Positions 18,102 through 26,567 of a DNA stretch of 64,000 nt are shown here, piece by piece (the first letter of the stretch is position 1; the number at the start of each line of letters is the position of its first letter). The DNA is from Streptomyces actuosus. GTDB taxonomy: Bacteria > Actinomycetota > Actinomycetes > Streptomycetales > Streptomycetaceae. Under the pieces are notes generated by a model. It was not told the DNA's origin. It saw nothing but the letters and a program-made list of their open reading frames with translations, and did not search any database. The position numbers were made by a program, and so were the translations under genes. The stretch lies in assembly GCF_016921115.1 (NCBI RefSeq), contig NZ_JAFFZS010000014.1, forward strand, positions 62,001 through 126,000, in the 5' to 3' direction.

Positions 18102-18677
18102 GGAGTCTCCCTCCCGCGTGGTCCCGTTTCTCCCATCGTGCGCCCGAGGCGGACGGCCGGCCAGAAGGGCCGCCGCGGACAGGCCGGCCGGATCGGTGGC
18201 CCCGCGGAACCGCATCGCAGGCCGCCCGGCTCCCCGCGCCGCCAGGCGGCTCCCCCGGCCCCGGTAGGCATCCGTCCTCTCCGTCCGCCCTGGTCGCCGG
18301 CTCCCCGGCGACCAGGGCGGGGCCGGTCGCTCCCGCCTGCTCCTCGCCGTCCGGCGGGTCCGGCCGATCCCGCCGGGCCGCCGGCAGTGCCGGATCGCGG
18401 GGTGTGCGCCCGGTCACCGCGGGCGGCGGCGTCGCAGGTCGGCGCGGTGCGGTGGGCTCCGCCGTCTCAGATAGTAGGAAGTCCGAGTAATTGTGGAGAC
18501 AGGTGCGTCCCGCTCCCTTAGCTTTGTAGGAGCCGAACGCCTCGCTCGACCAAGCGAACGGCGGCTGTGAGCCGGGCCCCAAGCAGGCAACCCCTGCGGC
18601 ACCGCCGCTCCCCGCCCCTTCCGGTGCCTCGTCACCCCCTTCCCGAGCTACGGGTCTGCCCGAAGGAGTCGATCCCC
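18102..18677. other. Long divergent intergenic region with a strong hairpin
   Basis: No convincing gene. A 15-bp perfect stem, CGCCCTGGTCGCCGG (18286-18300) with CCGGCGACCAGGGCG (18305-18319) over a CTCC loop, sits in the middle. An AT-richer island around 18468-18500 stands out from the GC-rich surroundings and may hold promoters. The hairpin is terminator-like yet lies between divergent genes, so it may be the displaced terminator of an older arrangement or belong to an unannotated small RNA. Confidence 0.45.
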
Positions 18678-18806
18678 ATGGCCGAGACGACCGTCCGCCG
18701 CGTCCGCCACACCTCCCGCACGAGCGAGAGCGACCGCAAGAACGCCGCCGCCGCGCTCCAGCGCGCCCTCGACCGCCGCGACAACGGCGGCGCGACCGGC
18801 CACTGA
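18678..18806 (+). CDS. Conserved small hypothetical protein, 42 residues
   Basis: MAETTVRRVRHTSRTSESDR begins a short basic protein with an alanine-rich central helix (KNAAAALQRALDRRDN). GAAGGAG lies eight bases before the ATG and third-position GC is very high, so translation is likely. A small protein at this place upstream of leuB is what I recall from S. coelicolor. Function unknown; the net positive charge would allow nucleic-acid or membrane contact but nothing shows it. Confidence 0.65.
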   Translation: MAETTVRRVRHTSRTSESDRKNAAAALQRALDRRDNGGATGH

Positions 18807-18861
18807 GTCGATCGGGCGGCGCGCCCCCGCCGCCCGCCGCTCCGTCCGCATGGCGGACAGC

Positions 18862-18892
18862 TTGTGTCATCCCATGGGACGAGGAGTAGGGT
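18862..18892 (+). promoter_or_regulatory. leuB promoter, probably leaderless
   Basis: TTGTGT (18862-18867), 19 bases, then TAGGGT (18887-18892). The hexamer lies exactly 7-12 bases before the leuB ATG, so transcription would start at the A of the start codon. The only AGGAG is too far upstream (about 14 bases) to serve well. Confidence 0.5.
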
Positions 18893-18898
18893 GCCGGC

Positions 18899-19942
18899 AT
18901 GTCTCGCAGCATCGATCTCGCAGTGATCCCCGGTGACGGCATCGGCCAGGAGGTCGTGGCCGAAGGCCTGAAGGTCCTCTCCGCCGTTCTCCCGCAGGAT
19001 GTGAAGCTGGAGACCGAGGAGTACGACTTCGGCGCCCGGCGCTACCACGCCACCGGTGAGACCCTCACCGACGCCGACCTCGACGCCCTGAAGCAGCACG
19101 ACGCGATCCTGCTCGGCGCCATCGGCGACCCGAGCGTCCCGTCCGGCGTTCTGGAGCGCGGCTTCCTGCTCAAGCTCCGCTTCGCCTTCGACCACCACGT
19201 CAACCTGCGGCCGTCGAAGCTCCTTCCGGGCGTCACCACGCCGCTCGCCGGCCAGCCCGAGATCGACTTCGTCGTCGTCCGCGAGGGCACCGAGGGCCCC
19301 TACACCGGCAACGGCGGCAGCATCCGCACCGGTACCGAGCACGAGGTCGCCACGGAGGTCTCCGTCAACACGGCCTTCGGTGTCGAGCGCGTGGTCCGCG
19401 ACGCCTTCGCCCGCGCCCAGGCCCGCCCGCGCAAGAAGCTCACGCTGGTCCACAAGAACAACGTGCTGACCTTCGCCGGCCACCTGTGGACGAACATCTT
19501 CGCCAAGGTGGCCGAGGAGTACCCCGAGGTCACCACCGAGTACATCCACGTCGACGCCGCCACCATCTACCTGGTCACCCAGCCCGAGCGGTTCGACGTC
19601 ATCGTCACCGACAACCTCTTCGGCGACATCATCACCGACCTCGCCGCGGCCGTCTCCGGCGGCATCGGCGTCGCGGCCTCCGGCAACATCAACCCCGGCC
19701 GCGCCTTCCCGTCCATGTTCGAGCCGGTCCACGGCTCGGCCCCGGACATCGCCGGCCAGGGCACGGCCGACCCCACCGCGACGGTCCTGTCCGTCGCGCT
19801 CCTGCTGCGCCACCTCGGCCACGAGACCGAGGCCGCCCGCGTCGAGGACGCCGTCGCCGCCGACCTCGCCGAGCGCGCCGGCAAGCCTGCCCGCAGCACG
19901 TCGGAGATCGGCGACGCGCTCGCCGTACGAGTAGCCGGCTGA
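18899..19942 (+). CDS. leuB: 3-isopropylmalate dehydrogenase
   Basis: 347 residues, starting MSRSIDLAVIPGDGIGQEV. NAD-dependent oxidative decarboxylation of 3-isopropylmalate, third leucine step; the homologous step of the citramalate pathway (3-methylmalate to 2-ketobutyrate) is commonly done by the same enzyme. Family motifs: GDGIGQEV, LLKLRFAFDHHVNLRPSKL, catalytic KNNVL, and metal-binding DNLFGDIITDLAA with the GSAPDIAGQG adenine-binding loop. Separate from leuCD, as usual in Streptomyces. Confidence 0.96.
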   Translation: MSRSIDLAVIPGDGIGQEVVAEGLKVLSAVLPQDVKLETEEYDFGARRYHATGETLTDADLDALKQHDAILLGAIGDPSVPSGVLERGFLLKLRFAFDHHVNLRPSKLLPGVTTPLAGQPEIDFVVVREGTEGPYTGNGGSIRTGTEHEVATEVSVNTAFGVERVVRDAFARAQARPRKKLTLVHKNNVLTFAGHLWTNIFAKVAEEYPEVTTEYIHVDAATIYLVTQPERFDVIVTDNLFGDIITDLAAAVSGGIGVAASGNINPGRAFPSMFEPVHGSAPDIAGQGTADPTATVLSVALLLRHLGHETEAARVEDAVAADLAERAGKPARSTSEIGDALAVRVAG

Positions 19943-19987
19943 CCCGAGCTGCTCGAAACCCTCGCAGCCGTCGGGTCGCCCACCGCG

Positions 19988-20017
19988 CCCGGCGGCTTTC
20001 CTCTGCCTGCCGCCGGG
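19988..20017 (+). terminator. Hairpin after leuB
   Basis: CCCGGCGGC (19988-19996) pairs with GCCGCCGGG (20009-20017) over a 12-base loop containing TTTCCTC. It is 46 bases after the leuB stop, a likely terminator. Confidence 0.5.
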
Positions 20018-20193
20018 TGCCACCATCGAATCCTGGGTCGCTTCACCCCGATTCCTTCGGTCGCCACCTTCGCGGGATAATCGAACGCGGAGCCGCGGTA
20101 TGAGGGAATGCTCGGACGTCCTAGCACCGGCCGCCAGGCCGGTTCCGGGTGTGAGCGCGGCCCGTCACGACAACCGGTGAAGGACAACCACTC

Positions 20194-21282
20194 ATGACGA
20201 CGCCCACGATCGAGCTCAAGCCCTCCGCCCATCCGCTGCCCGCCGCGGAGCGCGAGGCGATCCTCGCCGACCCCGGGTTCGGCCGCCACTTCACCGATCA
20301 CATGGTGACGATCAAGTGGACGGAGGGCCGAGGCTGGCACGACGGCCAGCTCGTTCCGTACGCGCCGATCCCCCTCGACCCCGCCACCAACGTCCTGCAC
20401 TACGCCCAGGAGATCTTCGAGGGGCTCAAGGCCTACCGCCAGCCCGACGGCTCGGTCGCCACCTTCCGCCCCGACCAGAACGCCCTGCGCTTCCAGCGCT
20501 CGGCCCACCGGCTGGCCATGCCCGAGCTGCCGGTCGAGACGTTCGTCGAGGCCTGCGACGCGCTGGTCCGCCAGGACCGCGACTGGGTGCCCGCGCACGG
20601 CGGCGAGCAGTCCCTCTACCTGCGCCCGTTCATGATCGGCACCGAGGTCGGCCTCGGCGTCAAGCCCGCCAACGAGTACCTGTTCATCGTCATCGCCTCG
20701 CCGGCCGGCGCCTACTTCCCCGGCGGGGTCAAGCCGGTGTCGATCTGGGCCTCCCAGGACCGCGTCCGCGCCGTCCCCGGCGGCATGGGCGACGCCAAGA
20801 CCGGCGGCAACTACGCCGCGTCCCTCCTCGCCCAGGCCGAGGCCGCCGCCCAGGGCTGCGACCAGGTGTGCTACCTCGACGCCGTCGAGCACAAGTGGGT
20901 CGAGGAACTCGGCGGCATGAACCTGTACTTCGTGTACGGCGACAGGATCGTCACGCCCACCCTCACCGGCTCCATCCTGGAGGGCGTCACCCGCGACTCG
21001 CTGCTCGCCGTCGCCCGCGACCTCGGGTACACGTCCGAGGAGGCCCGCGTCTCCATCGACCAGTGGCGGGAAGACACCGAGAGCGGCGCCCTCACCGAGG
21101 TGTTCGCCTGCGGCACCGCCGCCGTCATCACCCCCGTGGGCACCGTCAAGACCGACGGTGCCCAGTGGGCCCAGGGTGACGGCACGCCCGGCCCGGTCAC
21201 CCTGCGCCTGCGCGAGGCCCTGCTCGGCATCCAGCGCGGTGTCACAGAGGACAAGCACGGCTGGATGCACCGGCTCGGCTGA
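20194..21282 (+). CDS. ilvE: Branched-chain amino acid aminotransferase
   Basis: 362 residues, fold-type IV PLP enzyme. Transfers the amino group from glutamate to the keto acids of Val, Leu and Ile. The PLP lysine is in DAKTGGNYAASLLAQ; other signatures are EIFEGLKAYRQPDGS, FRPDQNALRFQRSAHRL, YLRPFMIGTE and ELGGMNLYFVY. GAAGGA lies before the ATG. A GATAAT hexamer at 20076-20081 is a possible -10 element upstream. Convergent with the permease gene, with only four bases between the two stop codons. Confidence 0.96.
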   Translation: MTTPTIELKPSAHPLPAAEREAILADPGFGRHFTDHMVTIKWTEGRGWHDGQLVPYAPIPLDPATNVLHYAQEIFEGLKAYRQPDGSVATFRPDQNALRFQRSAHRLAMPELPVETFVEACDALVRQDRDWVPAHGGEQSLYLRPFMIGTEVGLGVKPANEYLFIVIASPAGAYFPGGVKPVSIWASQDRVRAVPGGMGDAKTGGNYAASLLAQAEAAAQGCDQVCYLDAVEHKWVEELGGMNLYFVYGDRIVTPTLTGSILEGVTRDSLLAVARDLGYTSEEARVSIDQWREDTESGALTEVFACGTAAVITPVGTVKTDGAQWAQGDGTPGPVTLRLREALLGIQRGVTEDKHGWMHRLG

Positions 21283-21286
21283 GCCG

Positions 21287-22729
21287 TCAGCGCTCCCCGC
21301 TCATGCTGAGGGCCGCCTCGGACTCCGTCCCCGAGGCGGCCCTCGGCCGTGCCGCGGCCGGCGTCAGCAGCAGGTACACGGCCCCGCCGACCAGGCCCGA
21401 CAGCAGGAAGCTGCAGTCCACGCCGCCGGTCAGCCCCAGCAGCGGTCCCTCGTACCGGGGCAGCGACACCGCGAGCAGGCCGACGAGGGCGCCGAGTGCC
21501 CAGGCGGCGGCTGCCCGCGTGTTCCATCCGGCCCGGTACCAGTAGATCCCGCCCTGCGAGCGGCGGTTGAAGACCTGGAGGGCGTCGGCGTCGTACACGC
21601 CGCGACAGCGGGCGAAGCCGATGAGGGTGATCACCGCCCACGGGGTGCCGATCGCGGTCAGCAGCAGCACGAAGGACGTCATGGCGGACTGGGCGTTCCA
21701 GGCGTAGTGGCCGACGAAGACGCACGCCGTGGCGACGACGGCGACCGTGTGGGTGGCGCGGGCGCGGGAGGCGCGCGGCAGGATCGCGTCCAGGTCGAGG
21801 CCCATCGAGTACAGCATCAGCCCGGCGTTGCCGACCGAGCCCGCGGAGGCGGCCAGCAGCAGCGGGACCAGGTACCAGGTGGGCGAGCCGACCACCAGCG
21901 GACCGGCGTAGTCGAGGACGGCGCCGGAGGCGTACGCGGTGAAGGTGCCGAACAACTGGGGGACCAGCAGGCCGAGGACGAGGCCCAGCCAGGTCGCGTG
22001 GAGCACGCGGCGCGAGGCGTGGCGGGCGGGGGAGATGTAGCGGGTGTAGTCGCCGAGCAGGGTGATGAAGGCGATCGGTCCGGACAGCCCCGCCGCCACC
22101 GTCGACAGCAGCCACGTCGGCCAGTACCCGCCGAGCAGATAGCCGCCGGCCTCCGGCAGCGCGCCCGTGGTGAAGTGCGGGGCGTAGGCGACCAGCCCCA
22201 GCGCCAGCAGCGCCGTCATGCCGATCGCGAGGACGCGGGACATGGCGAGCAGCACCTTGTAGCCGTAGACGGCGCCGGCGACGGTGGCCGCGGCGAGCAG
22301 GCCGTAGACGATGCCGTACGACCACCCGTCCGCCCGCAGACCGAAGAGCCTGCCCAGCACGCCCACCATCACGTCGCCGCCGATCCACACCGTCAGGGCG
22401 GTGTAGCCGAGCGCCAGGAGCAGGCCGACCACCGAGCCGATCAGCCGCCCCCGCACGCCGAACTGGGCGCCCGAGGACGTGGACAGGTTGGTCGCGGTGC
22501 GCAGGGAGATCAGCGCCAGTGGGGCCGTCAGAGCCGTGCCGACGAGCGTGCCCACGACGATCGAGCCGACGCCCGACCAGAAGTCGAGCCCGAACGACGC
22601 GGGCAGCCAGCCGAAGACGATGACGCCCAGGCAGAGGTTGGAGCCGAGCAGGATCGAGACGAGATCGCGGGGGCCGCTGGTGCGCTCCTCCTCGGGGATG
22701 GTGTCGACTCCGCGCTGTTCTATGGGCAT
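21287..22729 (-). CDS. NCS1-family permease (purine/cytosine/allantoin type)
   Basis: 480 residues from ATG 22729, seven bases after GAAGGAG. About twelve hydrophobic segments; NCS1 features include SLRTATNLSTSSGAQFGVRG near TM3 and a GDYTRYI motif following the sixth segment region. Expected to bring a nucleobase or ureido/hydantoin compound into the cell with Na or H. Divergent from the fused urease subunit gene 154 bases away and sharing its candidate operator, so its substrate should relate to the urease-like/deiminase enzymes. Confidence 0.88.
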   Translation of the reverse strand: MPIEQRGVDTIPEEERTSGPRDLVSILLGSNLCLGVIVFGWLPASFGLDFWSGVGSIVVGTLVGTALTAPLALISLRTATNLSTSSGAQFGVRGRLIGSVVGLLLALGYTALTVWIGGDVMVGVLGRLFGLRADGWSYGIVYGLLAAATVAGAVYGYKVLLAMSRVLAIGMTALLALGLVAYAPHFTTGALPEAGGYLLGGYWPTWLLSTVAAGLSGPIAFITLLGDYTRYISPARHASRRVLHATWLGLVLGLLVPQLFGTFTAYASGAVLDYAGPLVVGSPTWYLVPLLLAASAGSVGNAGLMLYSMGLDLDAILPRASRARATHTVAVVATACVFVGHYAWNAQSAMTSFVLLLTAIGTPWAVITLIGFARCRGVYDADALQVFNRRSQGGIYWYRAGWNTRAAAAWALGALVGLLAVSLPRYEGPLLGLTGGVDCSFLLSGLVGGAVYLLLTPAAARPRAASGTESEAALSMSGER

Positions 22730-22826
22730 GGCTGGTCTCCTTCGACGCCGCCAGATGGTTAGAGCAGCGTTCAATCTGCTTGCTCGCCAGTTTCTCGTCA
22801 AGCTTTCGGTTGCGTGAATCCGATGT

Positions 22827-22843
22827 TTAGAGTGATGCTCTAA
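22827..22843. promoter_or_regulatory. Candidate operator TTAGAG-N5-CTCTAA
   Basis: A perfect 6-bp dyad, TTAGAG (22827-22832) and CTCTAA (22838-22843), lies 40 bases before ureAB. A second TTAGAG half-site at 22759-22764 lies 30 bases before the divergent permease start. The TetR regulator at the end of the urease operon is the natural candidate to bind here. Confidence 0.55.
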
Positions 22844-22883
22844 TGAGTGGGAAAGCAAGAGGGAAACAGGGAGGTGCCGCGTC

Positions 22884-23618
22884 GTGAGACTGACCCCCAC
22901 CGAGCGTGACCGGCTGCTGCTCTTCGGAGCGGCGGAGCTGGCCCGGGCACGCCGGGCCCGAGGGCTGAGGCTCAACGTCCCCGAGGCCACGGCGCTGATC
23001 GCCGACACGGTCTGCGAGGCCGCCCGGGACGGCGCCCGGCTCGCCGAGGCGATCGAGCGGGCCCGCTCGGTGCTCGGCCCCGACGACGTGCTGCCGGGCG
23101 TCGCCGACGTCGTCACCGAGGTGCACGTCGAGGCCGTCTTCGACGACGGCTCCCGACTCGCCGTCGTCACCGCCCCCCTCGGTGGCGGCCTGGGAGACCG
23201 GGCACCGGGCGCGCTGCTGCCCGGACCGATGCACGCCGATCCCGAGCCGGTGACGACGCTGACGGTCACCAACACCGCGGCCGTGCCGGTCTCCGTCACC
23301 TCCCACTTCCATTTCTTCGAGGCCAATCCGCGCCTCGACTTCGCCCGCGCCCGGGCCTACGGCATGCGACTGGCCGTCCCTGCCGGCTCCTCGGTCCGCT
23401 TCGGGCCCGGCGAGGCGCACGAGGTCGGGCTCGTACCGATCGGCGGCGACCGGGTCGCGATCGGCTTCGCCGGCCTCGTCGACGGGCCGCTGGACGCGCC
23501 CGGCGCGCGGCAGGAGGCCCTGCGTCGGGCCGCGGCCTGCGGATACCTCGGAGCCGGCACCGGGGACGTCGCGTCGTCCGGCGCCAGGGTGTCCGACACG
23601 TCGGAAGGAGGCGAGTGA
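22884..23618 (+). CDS. ureAB: Urease gamma-beta fusion subunit
   Basis: 244 residues from GTG 22884 with GGGAGG upstream. Residues 1-100 are UreA-like (MRLTPTERDRLLLFGAAELA, GVADVVTEVHVEAVFDDGSRL) and residues about 110-220 are UreB-like (TVTNTAAVPVSVTSHFHFFE, then FARARAYGMRLAVPAGSSVR). Fused gamma-beta subunits are known in some bacteria. It would assemble with the alpha subunit. Its stop overlaps the ureC start (TGATG), giving translational coupling. No ureD, E, F or G genes are in the window. Confidence 0.92.
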   Translation: MRLTPTERDRLLLFGAAELARARRARGLRLNVPEATALIADTVCEAARDGARLAEAIERARSVLGPDDVLPGVADVVTEVHVEAVFDDGSRLAVVTAPLGGGLGDRAPGALLPGPMHADPEPVTTLTVTNTAAVPVSVTSHFHFFEANPRLDFARARAYGMRLAVPAGSSVRFGPGEAHEVGLVPIGGDRVAIGFAGLVDGPLDAPGARQEALRRAAACGYLGAGTGDVASSGARVSDTSEGGE

Positions 23619-25330
23619 TGAGCCGCTCGAAGGGACGGGAGATCAGCGAGACGGTCCACGTCGACCCCTACGCCTACGCCGCCGCCCACGGCCCCCGGGC
23701 CGGGGACCGGATCCGCCTGGGCGACAGCGGTCTGACGATCGAGGTCGAGTCCGACGCGCAGCTCCACGGCGACGAGTTCCTCGCCGGATTCGGCAAGACC
23801 GCACGCGACGGACTCCACCTGAAGGCCGCCGCCGTCCGCGACACCTGCGACGTGGTCGTCAGCAACGTCGTCGTGGTCGACGCCGTGCAGGGCATCCGCA
23901 AGGTGTCCATCGGCATCCGAGAGGGCCGGATCTGCGCGATCGGCCGGGCCGGCAACCCCGACACCCTCGACGGGGTGGACGTCGTCGTCGGCACGGGTAC
24001 CTCCATCGTCTCCGGTGAGGGGCTCATCGCCACCGCCGGGGCCGTCGACACCCATGTGCACCTGCTGTCGCCGCGCATCATGGAGGCCTCCCTCGCCTCC
24101 GGCGTCACCACCGTCGTCGGGCAGGAGTTCGGCCCGGTCTGGGGCGTCGGCGTCAACTCGCCCTGGGCCCTGCGGCACGCCTTCGGCGCGTTCGACGCCT
24201 GGCCCGTCAACATCGGCTTTCTGGGCCGGGGTTCGTCCTCGCACAGCGCTCCCCTGGTCGAGGCGCTCGCCGAGGGCGGCGCCAGCGGCTTCAAGGTCCA
24301 CGAGGACATGGGGGCGCACACCCGGGCGCTGGACACCGCGCTGCGGGTCGCCGAGGAGCACGACGTCCAGGTCGCCCTGCACAGCGACGGCCTGAACGAG
24401 TGCCTGTCCGTCGAGGACACCCTGAGGGTCCTGGAGGGCCGCACCATCCACGCCTTCCACATCGAGGGCTGCGGCGGCGGGCACGTGCCCAACGTCCTGA
24501 AGATGGCCGGCGTGCCCAACGTCATCGGCTCCTCGACCAACCCCACCCTGCCCTTCGGCCGGGACGCCGTCGCCGAGCACTACGGCATGATCGTCTCCGT
24601 CCACGACCTGAAGACCGACCTGCCCGGCGACGCCGCCATGGCCCGCGACCGGATCCGCGCCGGGACCATGGGGGCCGAGGACGTGCTGCACGACCTGGGC
24701 GCCATCGGCATCACGTCGTCGGACGCGCAGGGCATGGGCCGGGCCGGCGAGACGGTCCGCCGTACCTTCGCCATGGCCGGCAAGATGAAGGCCGAACTGG
24801 GCGCCACGGGCGACCACGACAACGAGCGCGTCCTGCGCTACATGGCCAAGCTGACGATCAACCCGGCCATCGCGCACGGCCTGGCCCACGAGGTCGGTTC
24901 GATCGAGACCGGCAAACTGGCCGACATCGTCCTGTGGCGCCCGGAGTACTTCGGCGCCAAGCCGCAACTCGTGCTGAAGGCGGGATTCCCGGCGTACGGC
25001 GTCGTCGGCGACCCCAACGCCGCCACCGACACCTGCGAACCCCTCGTCCTCGGACCCCAGTTCGGGGCGTACGGGGCCACCCCCGCCGACATCTCCGTCG
25101 CCTTCGTCGCCCGGGCCGCGCTCGACCAGGGCCACGACACCATGCCCACCCGGCGCCGCCGCGTCGCCGTCCGCGGCACCCGCGGCATCGGCCCGGCCGA
25201 CCTGCGCCTGAACTCCCGCACCGGAGCGGTGGACGTCGACCAGCGCACGGGCCTGGTGACGCTGGACGGCGAGCCGCTGCGCTCCGCGCCCGCCGACTCC
25301 GTCTCCCTCAACCGCCTGTACTTCCTCTGA
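23618..25330 (+). CDS. ureC: Urease alpha subunit (divergent, no linked accessory genes)
   Basis: 570 residues from ATG 23618 after AAGGAGG. All nickel ligands are present: His146 and His148 (DTHVHL), carbamylated Lys226 (GFKVHED), the His of VALHSDGLNE, the His of FHIEGCGGGH and the Asp of TSSDAQGMGR. The mobile-flap cysteine, however (Cys319-His320 in Klebsiella, usually MVCHHLD), reads SVHDLK: His329 is kept but the Cys position is Val328, and several residues around the flap differ. Hydrolysis of urea, or of a substituted ureido compound, is expected. Whether nickel is inserted by UreDEFG from elsewhere in the genome cannot be seen here. Confidence 0.9.
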   Translation: MSRSKGREISETVHVDPYAYAAAHGPRAGDRIRLGDSGLTIEVESDAQLHGDEFLAGFGKTARDGLHLKAAAVRDTCDVVVSNVVVVDAVQGIRKVSIGIREGRICAIGRAGNPDTLDGVDVVVGTGTSIVSGEGLIATAGAVDTHVHLLSPRIMEASLASGVTTVVGQEFGPVWGVGVNSPWALRHAFGAFDAWPVNIGFLGRGSSSHSAPLVEALAEGGASGFKVHEDMGAHTRALDTALRVAEEHDVQVALHSDGLNECLSVEDTLRVLEGRTIHAFHIEGCGGGHVPNVLKMAGVPNVIGSSTNPTLPFGRDAVAEHYGMIVSVHDLKTDLPGDAAMARDRIRAGTMGAEDVLHDLGAIGITSSDAQGMGRAGETVRRTFAMAGKMKAELGATGDHDNERVLRYMAKLTINPAIAHGLAHEVGSIETGKLADIVLWRPEYFGAKPQLVLKAGFPAYGVVGDPNAATDTCEPLVLGPQFGAYGATPADISVAFVARAALDQGHDTMPTRRRRVAVRGTRGIGPADLRLNSRTGAVDVDQRTGLVTLDGEPLRSAPADSVSLNRLYFL

Positions 25331-25350
25331 CCCGCCAAAGGACCCGCTGC

Positions 25351-26400
25351 ATGAGCACCCCTGCCGCCGACGGCTTCCGCATGCCCGCCGAGTGGACCCC
25401 CCACGAGCGCACCTGGATGGCGTGGCCCGGCCCCAACCCCACCTTCGACGACCCTGAGGCCCTCGCCGCGTCCCGGGCCGCCTGGGCGTCGGTCGCCCGC
25501 GCCGTCCGCCGCTTCGAACCGGTGACCGTGGTGTGCGGGCCGGGCGGGTCGGCGCAGGCCGCCGCGCTCCTCGGCCCCGGCATCGACCTGGTCGAGCGTG
25601 AACTGAACGACGCCTGGATGCGGGACATCGGCCCGACCTTCCTCACCGACGCCCGCGGGGAACTGGCCGCCGTCGACTGGACGTTCAACGGCTGGGGCGC
25701 CCAGGACTGGGCCCGCTGGGAGCACGACGCGAAGATCGCCGCCTACGTCTCGGACCTCGCCGGCGCGAAGACGTACGCGTCGAAGCTGGTGAACGAGGGC
25801 GGCGCGATCCACGTCGACGGCGAGGGCACCGTCCTGCTGACGGAGACGGTCCAGCTCGGCCCCGAACGCAACCCGCACTGGACCCGCGCACAGGTCGAGG
25901 CCGAGATCCACGCCCACCTCGGCACCCGCAAGGCGATCTGGCTGCCCCGCGGCCTCACCGGCGACTACCCGCCCCACGGTTTCGGCACCCTCGGCCACGT
26001 CGACATCGTCGCCGCCTTCGCCCGCCCCGGCGTGGTCGTCGCCCACCACCAGCCGGACCCGGCCCACCCCGACCACGAGGTGACCCGCGAGGCCATCGGG
26101 ATCCTGCGCTCCCAGACGGACGCCCGGGGCCGCAGGCTGGAGGTCGTCGAGGTCCCCGCGCCCGCCGTCCTGGAGGCCGACGGCCACTGGGCCGACTACT
26201 CCTACATCAACCACTACCTCTGCAACGGCGGCGTGGTCCTGTGCGGCTTCGACGACCCGCGCGACGAGATCGCCGCGGGCATCTTCCGCCGGCTGTTCCC
26301 CGCGCGGACGGTGACCCTCGTCGACGCCCGGACGGTGTTCGCGGGCGGAGGCGGCATCCACTGCATCACCCAGCAGCAGCCGAAGGCCCCCCTCGGGTAG
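25351..26400 (+). CDS. aguA: Agmatine deiminase-family protein
   Basis: 349 residues, porphyromonas-type PAD family. Converts agmatine to N-carbamoylputrescine and ammonia if the annotation holds. Markers: NDAWMRDIGPTF, VDWTFNGWG, NEGGAIHVDGEG, the GHVDIVAAF His-Asp pair and the catalytic Cys338 in GGGGIHCITQQQP. AAAGGA precedes the ATG. It follows ureC by 20 bases in the same operon. The product is a ureido compound, a suggestive partner for a urease-like enzyme. Symbol is by family; substrate is not proven. Confidence 0.88.
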   Translation: MSTPAADGFRMPAEWTPHERTWMAWPGPNPTFDDPEALAASRAAWASVARAVRRFEPVTVVCGPGGSAQAAALLGPGIDLVERELNDAWMRDIGPTFLTDARGELAAVDWTFNGWGAQDWARWEHDAKIAAYVSDLAGAKTYASKLVNEGGAIHVDGEGTVLLTETVQLGPERNPHWTRAQVEAEIHAHLGTRKAIWLPRGLTGDYPPHGFGTLGHVDIVAAFARPGVVVAHHQPDPAHPDHEVTREAIGILRSQTDARGRRLEVVEVPAPAVLEADGHWADYSYINHYLCNGGVVLCGFDDPRDEIAAGIFRRLFPARTVTLVDARTVFAGGGGIHCITQQQPKAPLG

Positions 26401-26567
26401 AACGTACGGGTGAACGTAACGCTGCACCGCCGGGCCCGCGGTCACCGGCCCACCCGAGCCCCGCACCGTCCGGCCGCACTCCGGGGGCACTCCGGGGGCG
26501 ACGGGCTCCCGGGTCCGGGCCGCGTCCTGCCCGGCGCGGCGTCCGACGCGGCCCGGGGGGCAGGCGC

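Noticed and set aside
18414..18635. Possible minus-strand small protein containing TSYYLRRR in the pre-leuB intergenic region
   Set aside because: The stretch beginning near the AT-rich island lacks a start codon and ribosome-binding site in frame; better explained as promoter DNA.
20100..20193. Leader peptide or attenuator upstream of ilvE
   Set aside because: Short frames from 20100 and 20108 carry at most one Val-Leu pair and no T-tailed terminator lies between them and ilvE.
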